Origin: an uncultured Victivallales bacterium
GTDB lineage: Bacteria; Verrucomicrobiota; Lentisphaeria; Oligosphaerales; JAFGRS01
Assembly: GCA_903837355.1 (NCBI GenBank)
Contig: CAILUI010000078.1
Coordinates: 1 to 57,599 of the forward strand
Length of the DNA: 57,599 bases
Direction of reading: 5' to 3'
A model generated the notes under the pieces. That model worked only from the letters and a program-made list of their open reading frames with translations. It had not been told where the DNA came from and searched no databases. Positions 9,981 through 19,151 of the stretch are shown piece after piece (within the stretch, counting starts at the first letter, position 1; every line of letters starts with the position of its first letter). The position numbers were made by a program, and so were the translations under genes.

Positions 9981-12356
9981 ATGGCCACCGAAGCCGATAC
10001 CTGCCGTACCTTCGTCCTGCCGAAGCTCTATGCCGCCGGCTGGACGGATGAGCTGATCTCCGAACAGCGCAGCTTCACCGACGGCCGCATCGTGGTCGCC
10101 GGCAACAAGGCCTGGCGGCGCCCGAGGAAGCGCACCGACTTCCTACTGCGCTACACTCGCGACCTGTGCCTGGCCGTGGTCGAGGCCAAGGCCGCCTACA
10201 AACTGCCCGCCGACGGTCTCCAACAGGCCAAGGACTACGCCCAGATCCTCGGCCTCACCTTCGCCTATGCCACCAATGGCCATGGCATCGTCGAATTCGA
10301 CTTCGCCACCGGCCTGGAGCGCGAGCTGAGCGAGTTCCCCTCGCCCGCCGAGCTCTGGGCGCGCCTCTGCGCCGCCGAGAAGATCAGCGACGCGGTGGCG
10401 TCCGGGCCCTGGCTGATGCCCTACAACCTCACCACCGGCAAGGAACCGCGCTACTACCAGCACCTCGGCATCCAGCGCGCCATCCAGGCCATCCTCCAGG
10501 GCCGCCGCCGCGTGCTGCTGACCATGGCCACCGGCACCGGCAAGACCGACGTCGCCTTCCAGATCTGCTGGAAACTGTGGTCCGCGAAGTGGAACGCCAA
10601 GGGCGATCCCACCCGCAAGCCGCGCATCCTCTACCTGGCCGACCGCAACTTCCTGGTGAACGACCCCAAGGACAAGATCTTCGCGCCCTTCGGCGATGCC
10701 CGCTGCCGGCTCGAAGGCGGGGTCGCCACCCTCGGCCGCGAGCTCTACTTCTCCACCTACCAGTCCCTCGCCAAGGACGAGCACCGTCCCGGGCTCTACA
10801 AGGACTTCCCGCCCGACTTTTTCGACCTCGTCATCGTCGACGAATGTCACCGCGGCAGCGCCCGCGACGACTCGAACTGGCGCGAGATCCTGGACTACTT
10901 CCAGCCCGCCTTCCAGCTCGGCATGACCGCCACGCCCCTGCGCGACGAGAACCGCGACACCTACCTCTACTTCGGCAACCCGGTCTACACCTACAGCCTC
11001 AGGCAGGGCATTGACGACGGCTTCCTCGCCCCCTACCGCGTCTACCGCATCGTCACCCAGTGGGACGCCGCCGGCTGGCGCCCGAGCAAGGCCGATCTCG
11101 ACCGCTATGGCCGCACCATCCCCGACGAGAACTACCAGACTGCCGACTTCGAGCGCCTCGTCGCCCTGCGCGCCCGCACCCAGGCCATCGCCCGGCACCT
11201 GACCGAGTTCCTCAAGAAGACCGACCGTTTCGCGAAGACCATCGTCTTCTGCGTCGACCAGGAGCACGCCGCCGCGATGCGCCAGGCGCTGAACAACCTC
11301 AACGCCGACCTCGTACAGCAGCACCCCGACTTCGTCTGCCGAGTCACCGCCGACGAGGGCGACATCGGCCGCGGCCACATGCAGCGCTTCCAGGACGTCG
11401 AAACGCGCACCCCCGTCATCCTCACCACCTCGCAACTGCTCACCACTGGCCTCGACGCGCCCACCTGTCACAACGTCGTCCTGGCGCGCCTGGTCAACTC
11501 CATGGTCGAATTCAAGCAGATCATCGGCCGCGGCACCCGCGTGCGCGACGATTACGGCAAGCTCTGGTTCAACATCATCGACTACACCGGCACCGCCACG
11601 CGCAACTTCGCCGACCCCGCCTTCGATGGCTTCCCCGTGCTCGCCACCCAGGAGGAGATCGACGAGCAGGGGCAGACCACGGCGGAGACGGTTTTGACCA
11701 CGGATGGCGCGGAGGACACGGATGGGGAGGGGATGCCGATGGGCGAGGGCTTGGAGCCGTATGGGGAGAAGGCCCCGCAGAAGCGGCAGAAGTACTACTA
11801 CGACGGCGGCAAGGTCGAGATCGTGGCGGAACTGGTCCACGAACTCGATAGCGATGGCAAGCAGCTCCGCGTGGTCAAGCTCACGGACTACACCGCCGAG
11901 AAGGTACGCACCCTCTGCGCCAGCCCGGCGGACCTGCGTGCCCGCTGGACGGACGCCAGCCAGCGCGCCGAGATCAGCCGCCAACTCGCCGAGCGCGGCA
12001 TCGACTTCGCCCAATTGGCCACCCTCGCCGGCCGCCCGGACGCCGACCCCTTCGACCTGCTCTGCCACCTCGCCTTCAACGCGCCCCTCCTCACCCGCCG
12101 CCAACGTGCCGACCGCGTCAGGCAGCAGGAAACCGTCTTCTTCGCCTACTTCACCCCCGAAGCCCGCGATGTCCTCACCGACCTGCTCGAGAAGTACGCC
12201 GCCGACGGCGAACTCAAGTTCACCCTCCCCGACGTGCTCAAGCTGCCGCCCATCTCGGACCGCGGCAACGTGAACGAGATCGTGGACAAGTTCGGGGGGG
12301 CGGAGCAGCTCCGCGAGGCCGTGGCGGAACTGGAGCGCATGCTCTATGCCGCATGA
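9981..12356 (+). CDS. hsdR: Type I restriction enzyme R subunit (nuclease-translocase)
   Basis: Motor and nuclease subunit of a type I restriction complex; it translocates and cuts unmodified DNA. About 791 residues. The N-terminal PD-(D/E)xK nuclease has D53 and E68-A-K70. The SF2 helicase core shows Walker A GTGKT (185-189), DECH (287-290), TATPL, and motif VI QIIGRGTRVR. The C-terminal EcoEI-type helical region follows an acidic, Gly-rich linker (TTDGAEDTDGEGMPMGEG). The chosen ATG at 9981 (MATEADTCRTF) begins family-like sequence; an earlier ATG at 9924 is possible. The end overlaps the next gene by 11 nt, indicating translational coupling. All motifs needed for activity are visible. Confidence 0.95.
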   Translation: MATEADTCRTFVLPKLYAAGWTDELISEQRSFTDGRIVVAGNKAWRRPRKRTDFLLRYTRDLCLAVVEAKAAYKLPADGLQQAKDYAQILGLTFAYATNGHGIVEFDFATGLERELSEFPSPAELWARLCAAEKISDAVASGPWLMPYNLTTGKEPRYYQHLGIQRAIQAILQGRRRVLLTMATGTGKTDVAFQICWKLWSAKWNAKGDPTRKPRILYLADRNFLVNDPKDKIFAPFGDARCRLEGGVATLGRELYFSTYQSLAKDEHRPGLYKDFPPDFFDLVIVDECHRGSARDDSNWREILDYFQPAFQLGMTATPLRDENRDTYLYFGNPVYTYSLRQGIDDGFLAPYRVYRIVTQWDAAGWRPSKADLDRYGRTIPDENYQTADFERLVALRARTQAIARHLTEFLKKTDRFAKTIVFCVDQEHAAAMRQALNNLNADLVQQHPDFVCRVTADEGDIGRGHMQRFQDVETRTPVILTTSQLLTTGLDAPTCHNVVLARLVNSMVEFKQIIGRGTRVRDDYGKLWFNIIDYTGTATRNFADPAFDGFPVLATQEEIDEQGQTTAETVLTTDGAEDTDGEGMPMGEGLEPYGEKAPQKRQKYYYDGGKVEIVAELVHELDSDGKQLRVVKLTDYTAEKVRTLCASPADLRARWTDASQRAEISRQLAERGIDFAQLATLAGRPDADPFDLLCHLAFNAPLLTRRQRADRVRQQETVFFAYFTPEARDVLTDLLEKYAADGELKFTLPDVLKLPPISDRGNVNEIVDKFGGAEQLREAVAELERMLYAA

Positions 12357-13206
12357 TGCAGATGCCGTGCTGGGCATCGACGCTGCCTGGACCGACCGTG
12401 AACCTTCGGGTATGGCCTTGGTACAGCGCCGAGGCACTGGCTGGACGTGTCTCCGCGTCGCCCCCAGTTGGGAGTCGTTCTGCTCTGCCTCGGTTGACTG
12501 GTATGGCTCTGGCGCCGTCTGCGGTTCGCCGGTTGATGCAGGTGCGGTGCTGGAGGCCTGCCGTGACCTTCTCGGTGGCCGCGAACCCGTGGTGGTTGCC
12601 GTGGACATGCCGTTGGCTGTTGACGCATCGGACGCCCCAGCCTGTGTCACGGGCCGCCGTGAAGCAGACAACGAGGTCTCGCGCCGTTTCGGCCGCTGCA
12701 AGTGCGCAGTGCACTCGCCTTCCCCGCGAAGGCCTGGCGTAACCGGCCGGCGCCTCCACGAAGGCTTCGCCGTCCGCGGCTACTCGCTGGCCACGTCGCG
12801 GGATTGCCGTATCCCGGCCCTGATTGAGGTCTACCCGCACGTCGCTCTGCTCGGCCTGACGGGGCGCCGCGCGCGCCTGCCCTACAAGGTCGGCAAGACC
12901 ACGACCTACTGGCCTGGCAAGACCCCTGAGGAGCGCAAGCGGCTGCTGCGCCGGGAGTGGGCCTCAATACTCACTCACCTCAAGTGCCGCGTCAGCCATG
13001 TGGAACTGCCGTTGCCGGGATGCCCGGAGGGCTGTACCTTCAGTTACCTCAAGCGTTTCGAGGACGCCCTCGACGGTCTCGTCTGTGCCTGGGTCGCCAC
13101 GCTTTACCTGCAGAAAGACGCGGCGTGCCCGCTGGGTGACGTTGCGAGCGCCATCTGGGTGCCGAAATCTCTCAAGGTCTGCGCGGGAGAACCGAATGCC
13201 ACGTAA
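12346..13206 (+). CDS. DUF429-family predicted nuclease-like protein inside the RM operon
   Basis: 286 residues. The N-terminal LGIDAAWT and the VVAVDMPLAV strand carry the acidic residues typical of the DUF429 RNase-H-like fold. A further block (IPALIEVYPHVALLGL) carries the conserved E-YPH of the family. The gene overlaps hsdR by 11 nt at its start (ATG at 12346) and hsdM by 11 nt at its end, so it is a coupled member of the operon and not a chance passenger. DUF429 proteins have no settled biochemical role; within an RM locus a nucleic-acid-processing or accessory restriction role is plausible but inferred. It encodes a short Cys/Ser/Arg-rich loop (FGRCKCAVHSPSPRRP) in mid-protein. Confidence 0.75.
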   Translation: MPHDADAVLGIDAAWTDREPSGMALVQRRGTGWTCLRVAPSWESFCSASVDWYGSGAVCGSPVDAGAVLEACRDLLGGREPVVVAVDMPLAVDASDAPACVTGRREADNEVSRRFGRCKCAVHSPSPRRPGVTGRRLHEGFAVRGYSLATSRDCRIPALIEVYPHVALLGLTGRRARLPYKVGKTTTYWPGKTPEERKRLLRREWASILTHLKCRVSHVELPLPGCPEGCTFSYLKRFEDALDGLVCAWVATLYLQKDAACPLGDVASAIWVPKSLKVCAGEPNAT

Positions 13207-14764
13207 GACGAAGGCACCCTTAGCCCCAACGCCCCAGACAACGGCCCAATCCCTAGGCTCCTTGCTCAAGTCCGCGCGGGACATCATGCGCAAGGACAAG
13301 GGGCTCAATGGCGACGTGGACCGGTTGCCGATGCTGACCTGGATCATGTTCCTCAAATTCCTGGATGACTTGGAGATACAGCGGGAGCAAGAGGCGGGGC
13401 TGGCCACCAAGCGGTTTGTGGCGGCGATTGAGGCGCCGTATCGCTGGCGGGATTGGGCGGGGCGGGCGGATGGGATTACGGGCGATGAGCTGCTGGCCTT
13501 CGTCAACCAGGAGGAGTGCACGCGGCCGGATGGCAGCCGCGGGGCGGGGCTGTTCCGCTATCTGCGCACGCTCACCGGCAGCGGTGTCACTGGGGTGGCG
13601 GACGCCCGGCGCGAGGTCATTGCCACCGTCTTCCGCGGGGTGCAGAACCGCATGGTCAGCGGCTACCTGCTGCGGGACGTCATCAACAAGCTCAACGGCA
13701 TCCACTTCACCTCCAGCGACGAGCTGCATACCCTCGGCGCGCTCTACGAGTCGATGCTGCGCGAGATGCGGGATGCGGCGGGCGATTCGGGCGAGTTCTA
13801 CACGCCGCGGGCGGTGGTGCGGCTGATGGTCACGGTCAGCGATCCGCGCCTGGGCGAGACCCTGCTCGATCCGGCGGCGGGCACGGGCGGTTTCCTGGTC
13901 GAGGCCTACAAGCACCTGCATGAGCAGGTCAAGACCATCGCCGACCGCACCCTGCTGCAGGAGCGCTCGGTCTTTGGGGCTGAGCCCAAGCCGTTGCCCT
14001 ATCTGCTCTGTCAGATGAACCTGCTGCTGCACGGGCTGGACTCGCCGCAGATCGACCCGGGCAACTCGCTGCGCTTCAAGCTCAGCGACATCGGCGAGAA
14101 GGACCGCGTGGATGTGATCCTCACCAACCCGCCCTTTGGCGGCGAGGAGGAGAAGGGGATCCAGGGCAACTTCCCGGAGGACAAGCAGACCGCCGAGACG
14201 GCGCTGCTCTTCCTGCAGCTCATCATGCGGCGGCTGCACCGGCAACCGACCGCGGCGGGGCGCCCGGCCCGGGCCGCGGTGGTGGTGCCCAACGGCACCC
14301 TCTTCGGCGATGGCGTCTGCGCCCGGATCAAGGCGGAGTTGCTCAAGGAGTTCAACCTGCACACCGTCGTGCGCCTGCCGAATGGGGTCTTCGCGCCCTA
14401 CACCAGCATCCCGACGAACCTGCTCTTCTTCGACCGCTCGGGGCCGACGCGCGAGGTCTGGTACTACGAGCAGGCCCTGCCCGCGGGCCGCAAGAACTAC
14501 ACCAAGACGGCGCCGGTCCAGTTCGAGGAGTTCGCCGACCTCATCGCCTGGTGGGGCCAGCGCGCGGAGACCGAGCGGGCCTGGAAGGTCCCCGCCGCCG
14601 AGTTACTGGCCAACGGCGGCAACCTCGACCGCAAGAACCCGCGCGCCAAGGAGGACATCACCCACCTGCCGCCGGAGCAGCTCGCGGCCAGCATCCTGGA
14701 GAAGGAGCAGCGTATCGCCGCGATCATGGGCCGCATCCGGGAGTTGCTGGAGAAGAAACCATGA
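13196..14764 (+). CDS. hsdM: Type I restriction-modification DNA methyltransferase subunit M
   Basis: N6-adenine methyltransferase subunit that partners HsdS to modify the recognition site. 522 residues. It has an N-terminal helical HsdM domain (~15-140). The class I SAM fold has motif I DPAAGTGGF (225-233) and the catalytic NPPF (311-314). A C-terminal helix bundle ends in a coiled, Glu/Lys-rich tail (ILEKEQRIAAIMGRIRELLE). The ATG at 13196 lies inside the end of the DUF429 gene, and the TGA overlaps the next ATG (ATGA at 14761-14764). Both overlaps imply translational coupling. Confidence 0.96.
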   Translation: MPRKTKAPLAPTPQTTAQSLGSLLKSARDIMRKDKGLNGDVDRLPMLTWIMFLKFLDDLEIQREQEAGLATKRFVAAIEAPYRWRDWAGRADGITGDELLAFVNQEECTRPDGSRGAGLFRYLRTLTGSGVTGVADARREVIATVFRGVQNRMVSGYLLRDVINKLNGIHFTSSDELHTLGALYESMLREMRDAAGDSGEFYTPRAVVRLMVTVSDPRLGETLLDPAAGTGGFLVEAYKHLHEQVKTIADRTLLQERSVFGAEPKPLPYLLCQMNLLLHGLDSPQIDPGNSLRFKLSDIGEKDRVDVILTNPPFGGEEEKGIQGNFPEDKQTAETALLFLQLIMRRLHRQPTAAGRPARAAVVVPNGTLFGDGVCARIKAELLKEFNLHTVVRLPNGVFAPYTSIPTNLLFFDRSGPTREVWYYEQALPAGRKNYTKTAPVQFEEFADLIAWWGQRAETERAWKVPAAELLANGGNLDRKNPRAKEDITHLPPEQLAASILEKEQRIAAIMGRIRELLEKKP

Positions 14765-15783
14765 GTCGTGGATCCCGGAAACCGGAGGCGCCTGCCGCGC
14801 TGAGCCAAGGCGGACCGGGCGGGGAGATCGTGCTGTACCGGGCCGCCGACGGCACGGTCAGCCTCGATGTGCGTCTGGAGCGGGACACGCTCTGGTTGAC
14901 CCAGAAGCAGATATCCGTCCTGTTCGACACAGAACGCAGCGTGATCACCAAGCACCTTCGTAACATCTTCACCAGTGGCGAGTTGGTGCGGGATTCAGTA
15001 TGTGCACTTTTTGCACTGACTGCCGAGGATGGGAAGACCTACCAGGTCGCGTTCTACAACCTCGACGCCGTCATCTCGGTGGGTTACCGCGTCAACTCGA
15101 AGCGCGGCACGCAGTTCCGCATCTGGGCCACCAACGTGTTGCGCGAGCACGTGGTCCGGGGGTATACCATCAATGAGAGCCGTCTGCGCCAACTCAACCA
15201 GGCCATCCGCCTGATTTCGGACCTCGCAAACCGCCGCGCCCTCACCGGCGACGAGGCCGCGGCGCTGCTGCGGGTGGTGGCGGACTACTCGTATGCTCTC
15301 GACCTGCTCGATGACTATGACCACCAACGGGTACGCGCGCCCAAGACAGCCGCCGCAACCGCCGCCCTACCCGTCACCTACGACGAGGCCGGGCGCATCG
15401 TGGAGCACCTGCGCAGTCAGTGCAAGGCGAGCGACCTCTTCGGGCGCGAGAAGGACGGCAGCCTGCGGGGGTCCTTAGACGGGATCATGCAGACCTTCGG
15501 CGGCCAGGAGGTCTACCCGAGTGTTGAGGAGAAAGCGGCGCACCTGCTCTACTTCCTGGTCAAGAACCACCCATTCGTGGACGGCAACAAGCGCATCGGC
15601 ACCGCGCTTTTCCTGTGGTTCCTGGAGAAAAACGGCTCCCTGTACCGGCCCGACGGCAGCAAGTGCCTCGCCGACACCGCCCTGGTCGCCATGACGCTGC
15701 TGGTGGCAGAGAGCCGGCCGGACGACCGGGAAGCCCTGGTCAGGGTCCTGGTCGACCTCATCTCCCGGAGGGATCAGGCGTGA
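14761..15783 (+). CDS. RhuM-like DNA-binding plus Fic/Doc-domain protein in the RM operon
   Basis: 340 residues. The N-terminal half is RhuM-like (virulence-protein RhuM family), with LWLTQKQISVLFDTERSVITKHL as a helix-turn-helix-like start and RIWATNVLREHVVRGY. The C-terminal half is a Fic/Doc fold with the motif HPFVDGNKRIG (H270 onward); Fic proteins transfer AMP or phosphate groups to target proteins. The gene starts within the hsdM stop (ATGA), so it is made together with the methyltransferase. Such RhuM-Fic genes occur in type I RM loci of many bacteria, with a suspected toxin or guard role; that role is not proven. The Fic catalytic His, Asp, Asn and Arg equivalents are all present. 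Confidence 0.88.
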   Translation: MSRGSRKPEAPAALSQGGPGGEIVLYRAADGTVSLDVRLERDTLWLTQKQISVLFDTERSVITKHLRNIFTSGELVRDSVCALFALTAEDGKTYQVAFYNLDAVISVGYRVNSKRGTQFRIWATNVLREHVVRGYTINESRLRQLNQAIRLISDLANRRALTGDEAAALLRVVADYSYALDLLDDYDHQRVRAPKTAAATAALPVTYDEAGRIVEHLRSQCKASDLFGREKDGSLRGSLDGIMQTFGGQEVYPSVEEKAAHLLYFLVKNHPFVDGNKRIGTALFLWFLEKNGSLYRPDGSKCLADTALVAMTLLVAESRPDDREALVRVLVDLISRRDQA

Positions 15784-15900
15784 ATGCGAAACAGAACCCT
15801 GCCGAATTGTGGCACCCCGCCGGGGTGCATATCGTGGGGATCTCCGATCCGGGGGTGTCGGCGCGCTGAGCGCGCCTCAACCCCCGGCTACGTTCTGGCA

Positions 15901-16370
15901 TCCCTCCGGGATGACCGATGCCACCCCGCAGGGGTGCCAGACAGTGGCCGGGGGTCGTGCAGAGGGTCTCACCGGGATGACCGATGCCACCCCGCAGGGG
16001 TGCCAGGCAATAGCCGGTGGTCGTGCAGAGGGTCTCACCGGGGTGACCGATGCCACCCCGCAGGGGTGCCAGGCAATAGCCGGTGGTCGTGCAGAGGGTC
16101 TCACCGGGGTGACCGATGCCACCCCGCAGGGGTGCCAGACAGTAGCCGGTGGTCGTGCGACAGCCGACCACCGGAACCCAGGATTGGACGGAATTGCACC
16201 CAGAAGGGGTGCCAGACAATAGCCGGGGGGCGTGCGACAGCCGACCACCGGAACCCAGGATTGGACGGAATTGCACCCAGAAGGGGTGCCAGACAATAGC
16301 CGGGGGGCGTGCGCCAGCCGACCACCGGAACCCAGGATTGGACGGAATTGCACCCAGAAGGGGTGCCAGA
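15901..16370. repeat. Composite tandem repeat array (66 bp x4, then 77 bp x~2.7) between Fic and hsdS
   Basis: Four units begin at 15911, 15977, 16043 and 16109, an exact 66-bp period with units differing by a few bases. Each carries an inverted repeat of the type CACCCCGCAGGGGTG. A second series begins at 16161, 16238 and 16315, an exact 77-bp period, with the last copy breaking off near 16370; each unit carries GCACCCAGAAGGGGTGCCA. The two unit types share the stretch AGCCGGTGGTCGTGC, so one may have grown from the other. Degenerate single hairpins precede the array (about 15810-15835 and 15897-15915). The array ends 17 bp before the hsdS start codon. It is open in several frames on both strands only because 66 is a multiple of 3; I do not consider it coding. 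Confidence 0.93.
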
Positions 16371-16386
16371 GAGCGACACCGTACCC

Positions 16387-17571
16387 ATGAGCACTACGTG
16401 GCCCACCGTGAAGCTGGGAGAGGTGTTGAGGCGGTCGCAGGAGACCATCTCCCCGGACGCCGATGCCGAGTACCGCGAGATCACGGTCCGGCTATGGGGC
16501 AAGGGCGTCGCCGAACGGGGGCGGGTGTTGGGCGCACAGACCAGCGGCCGGCGCTTCGTGGCCCGTGCGGGCCAGTTCATTGCCTCACGCATCGACGCCC
16601 GGAATGGTGCGATGGGCCTGGTGCCACAGGCGCTCGATGGCGCGCTTGTGACCAACGACTTCCCCCTGTTCAACCTCGACGGCGCGCGCGTCGAACCAGC
16701 GTTCCTCGGCTGGCTCTGCCGCACCGCCGGATTCGTTGAGCTCTGCCTGCGTGCCAGTGAGGGCACGACCAACCGCGTACGGCTCAAGGAGGACCGGTTC
16801 CTCGACGGCGCGATCCCCCTCCCGCCGCTGGCCGAGCAGCGCCGGCTGGTGGCGCGGATCGAGGCGGTGGCCGCCCAGATCCAGGAAGCCCGCGAACTCC
16901 GCAGGCAGGCCGCCGAGGAGGCGGAGGCGTTTGGGCGATCCGCTGCAGAAACGGTCTTCCGAGAGCTTCAGGATGGGTCAGAGCAGCGTGCTCTTGGTGA
17001 CGTCTGCACAACAGTGACGGACGGCGACCACAACACGCCTCAGTTCAGCGACGAAGGGGTGCGCTTCATCTTCGTGGGAAATGTCTCCAGTGGGCGCCTG
17101 CACTTCGACGGCTCGAAGAGAGTCAGCCCGGAGTATTTCAGGAGTCTCAAGGCACATCGGCTGCCCGAGCGTGGCGACATTCTGTACAGCGCCGTTGGCG
17201 CGACGCTCGGCATCCCGGCAGTGGTGAACACCGACGAGCCGTTCTGCTTCCAGCGTCACATCGCCATTCTGAAACCGGACCGCAAGAGAGTGGACAGCCG
17301 GTTTGTGTGGCACATGCTGACTTCGCAAACGGTGTTCGAGAAGGCATGGGCATCAACCACGGGCTCTGCGCAACCGACCATTCCGCTCCGCGCGATCCGC
17401 GGGTTGCCAATTCCCATCCCTCCTCTCCCCCAGCAACGCCGGATCGTGGCCGAGTTGGACGCGTTGCAGGCCGAAGTCGACGGGCTGAAGGCATTGCAGG
17501 CAGAGACTGCCGCCGACCTGGACGCCTTGCTCCCTGCCCTTCTTGATCGCGCTTTCAAGGGCGAGCTGTAA
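16387..17571 (+). CDS. hsdS: Type I restriction-modification specificity subunit S
   Basis: DNA-recognition subunit of the RM complex, 394 residues. There are two target-recognition domains (~1-150 and ~205-345), each followed by a conserved helix beginning IPLPPLAEQRRLV and IPIPPLPQQRRIV respectively. These internal repeats set the spacing of the two half-sites. The first helix (ARIEAVAAQIQEARELRRQA) and the last (ELDALQAEVDGLKALQAETA) are coiled-coil-like. The ATG at 16387 directly follows the repeat array and has no clear Shine-Dalgarno, so expression may depend on readthrough of the array. The protein is full length for the family. Confidence 0.94.
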   Translation: MSTTWPTVKLGEVLRRSQETISPDADAEYREITVRLWGKGVAERGRVLGAQTSGRRFVARAGQFIASRIDARNGAMGLVPQALDGALVTNDFPLFNLDGARVEPAFLGWLCRTAGFVELCLRASEGTTNRVRLKEDRFLDGAIPLPPLAEQRRLVARIEAVAAQIQEARELRRQAAEEAEAFGRSAAETVFRELQDGSEQRALGDVCTTVTDGDHNTPQFSDEGVRFIFVGNVSSGRLHFDGSKRVSPEYFRSLKAHRLPERGDILYSAVGATLGIPAVVNTDEPFCFQRHIAILKPDRKRVDSRFVWHMLTSQTVFEKAWASTTGSAQPTIPLRAIRGLPIPIPPLPQQRRIVAELDALQAEVDGLKALQAETAADLDALLPALLDRAFKGEL

Positions 17572-17644
17572 GGCCGTAGGCAGGTGAGGCCGTAGCCGGC
17601 CGGCCACCTGCGGGCCACCCAGAGCGTGGCATCAGCATCGTCCC

Positions 17645-18952
17645 CTAGCCGTGCAGGGCCCGCAGGACGGCCACGCTGTGCTCGATCAGCGCCTCGGCAA
17701 CCCCGGCCCTGAACGTTGAACTGCGCGCCTCATAGCCGCCTTCAGCGTAGGCGTCCCGCGTGGGGAAGTAGGCTTCGCAGCCGTTGGCGCAACAGCAGTA
17801 CAGCGTCAGCGCGTAGGGCGAGGCGGCCTTCACCTGACGACCGATCTCGGTGAACGGCTCGCCCGGGGCACCGGTGATGGCGATGCCGCCGCACACGAGC
17901 GCGCTGACGTAGAGCGTGATCAGGTCGGGGCCGTGCTCGAGGTTCTTACGCGCGTAGGCCTCGGCCACCAGCGTCACGACGCCCATGCCCGTCTCCGGGA
18001 TCTCCGCATCACGACCGGCCTCGTGCAGCGCGATGACCGTCTCCGCCTCGCGCACCAACGCGGCGCCGACCCGGCTCGAGGGCACCTCGATCGACCGCTG
18101 CAGATAGCCGACCCGATCGCCCGCGACGGCCTCGGTCTTGCCGTACATCTGCAGTACGGCCCCCGCGATGCTCCGGCCCATGTGCTGACTGTGCTCGTAA
18201 CCGCCGTTCGCATCCCACGCGGGCGCTTCCGTGTTGATGTGGTTCGTGTCGCCCTGCGCACCGTTGAAGTAAAGGCAGCGAGTGTTGCCCAACGCCCCCT
18301 CCACGGTCGTGCGCACAAAGCCCGGGAAGTCCGCGGAGAACGAGTCCCCGCCGATCACGTCGGGGTGCACCTGGAAGTTGACCAGCAGTATCTCCGGGGC
18401 GGTCCCGCGCGTGATGCGGACCAGTTGCACGCTGTCATCAGGCGCACCGATCGGCCCCTCGACCTGCGGGTTGTGGCGGCCGGGGTTCGTACGCGTCGTA
18501 CCGTCCTTCATGCGGAAACGACGGATGAAGGCGATACCCTCGAGCGTCCGCCGCGCCATGCTGAAGGCCGCAGGCTGCAGGTCGGCAACGGCCAGCGCCG
18601 CGGCATCCGCCAGGCGCCGGAACAGGATGTCGTTGTAGGACGGATCCTTCGGGTACAGCCCATCGCAGACAACCGGACCCGTGTGGGTGTGCGTACAGGC
18701 CACAAACACGGCCTCATAGGGCAGCGCGGTGCGGGCGGCGATGGTCCGGCGACAGACGTCGCACTCCTCCTGATTGATGCCGATGACGTCAAGGCTCAGG
18801 GCCACCGCGGTACGCTCGCCGTCGCCGAACGCAACGGCATTCACATACAGCGGGTCACGGATGCCCACGGCCCGGCGCTCGTGGTAGTAGCCCTGCATGC
18901 AGATGCCAAGTGGCGGCGTAACCTCGAGACGCGCGAAACCTGCTTTCAGCAT
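17645..18952 (-). CDS. Neutral/alkaline ceramidase-like hydrolase
   Basis: 435 residues of the neutral/alkaline non-lysosomal ceramidase N-terminal superfamily. Blocks seen are FARLEVTPPLGICMQGY at the start, VALSLDVIGI, FVACTHTHTGPVV (zinc-binding His region), NFQVHPDVIG and FNGAQGDTNHIN. Members of this group in environmental bacteria are usually annotated only as ceramidase-like, and the true substrate may not be a sphingolipid. The ATG at 18952 is preceded on its strand by AAAGGAG; an upstream in-frame start lacks one. No clear signal peptide follows this start. It is convergent with hsdS and divergent from the HzsA-like gene, and faces the TTTCGCGAAA array. Confidence 0.85.
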   Translation of the reverse strand: MLKAGFARLEVTPPLGICMQGYYHERRAVGIRDPLYVNAVAFGDGERTAVALSLDVIGINQEECDVCRRTIAARTALPYEAVFVACTHTHTGPVVCDGLYPKDPSYNDILFRRLADAAALAVADLQPAAFSMARRTLEGIAFIRRFRMKDGTTRTNPGRHNPQVEGPIGAPDDSVQLVRITRGTAPEILLVNFQVHPDVIGGDSFSADFPGFVRTTVEGALGNTRCLYFNGAQGDTNHINTEAPAWDANGGYEHSQHMGRSIAGAVLQMYGKTEAVAGDRVGYLQRSIEVPSSRVGAALVREAETVIALHEAGRDAEIPETGMGVVTLVAEAYARKNLEHGPDLITLYVSALVCGGIAITGAPGEPFTEIGRQVKAASPYALTLYCCCANGCEAYFPTRDAYAEGGYEARSSTFRAGVAEALIEHSVAVLRALHG

Positions 18953-19151
18953 GTGCTGGCTCCTTTCCCATCCGGCAGCGCCAACGCGCCCCGTCGGCGT
19001 GCCCTTGCCCGGCCGGCGCGTGCCCCCCTCGCCCGGAGGATCCACCGCTGCCGACATCCGCACCGTACCGCCTCGCGCGGCACGTGTCGAGAGCCGCCGC
19101 AGGAATCACGGCCTGACGCGGCGGGATGCCGGAAGCCGCACCGGACACGGC

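Noticed and set aside
10143..12701. Very long open frame on the minus strand opposite hsdR (852 codons)
   Set aside because: It is an antisense shadow of a high-G+C gene; its Val/Gly/Glu-rich translation has no family resemblance while the plus strand has every HsdR motif.
15784..16353. Open frames through the 66-bp repeats giving repeated peptides (DATPQGCQ type)
   Set aside because: Open on both strands only because 66 is divisible by 3; no start context, no family, and hairpin structure explains the sequence.
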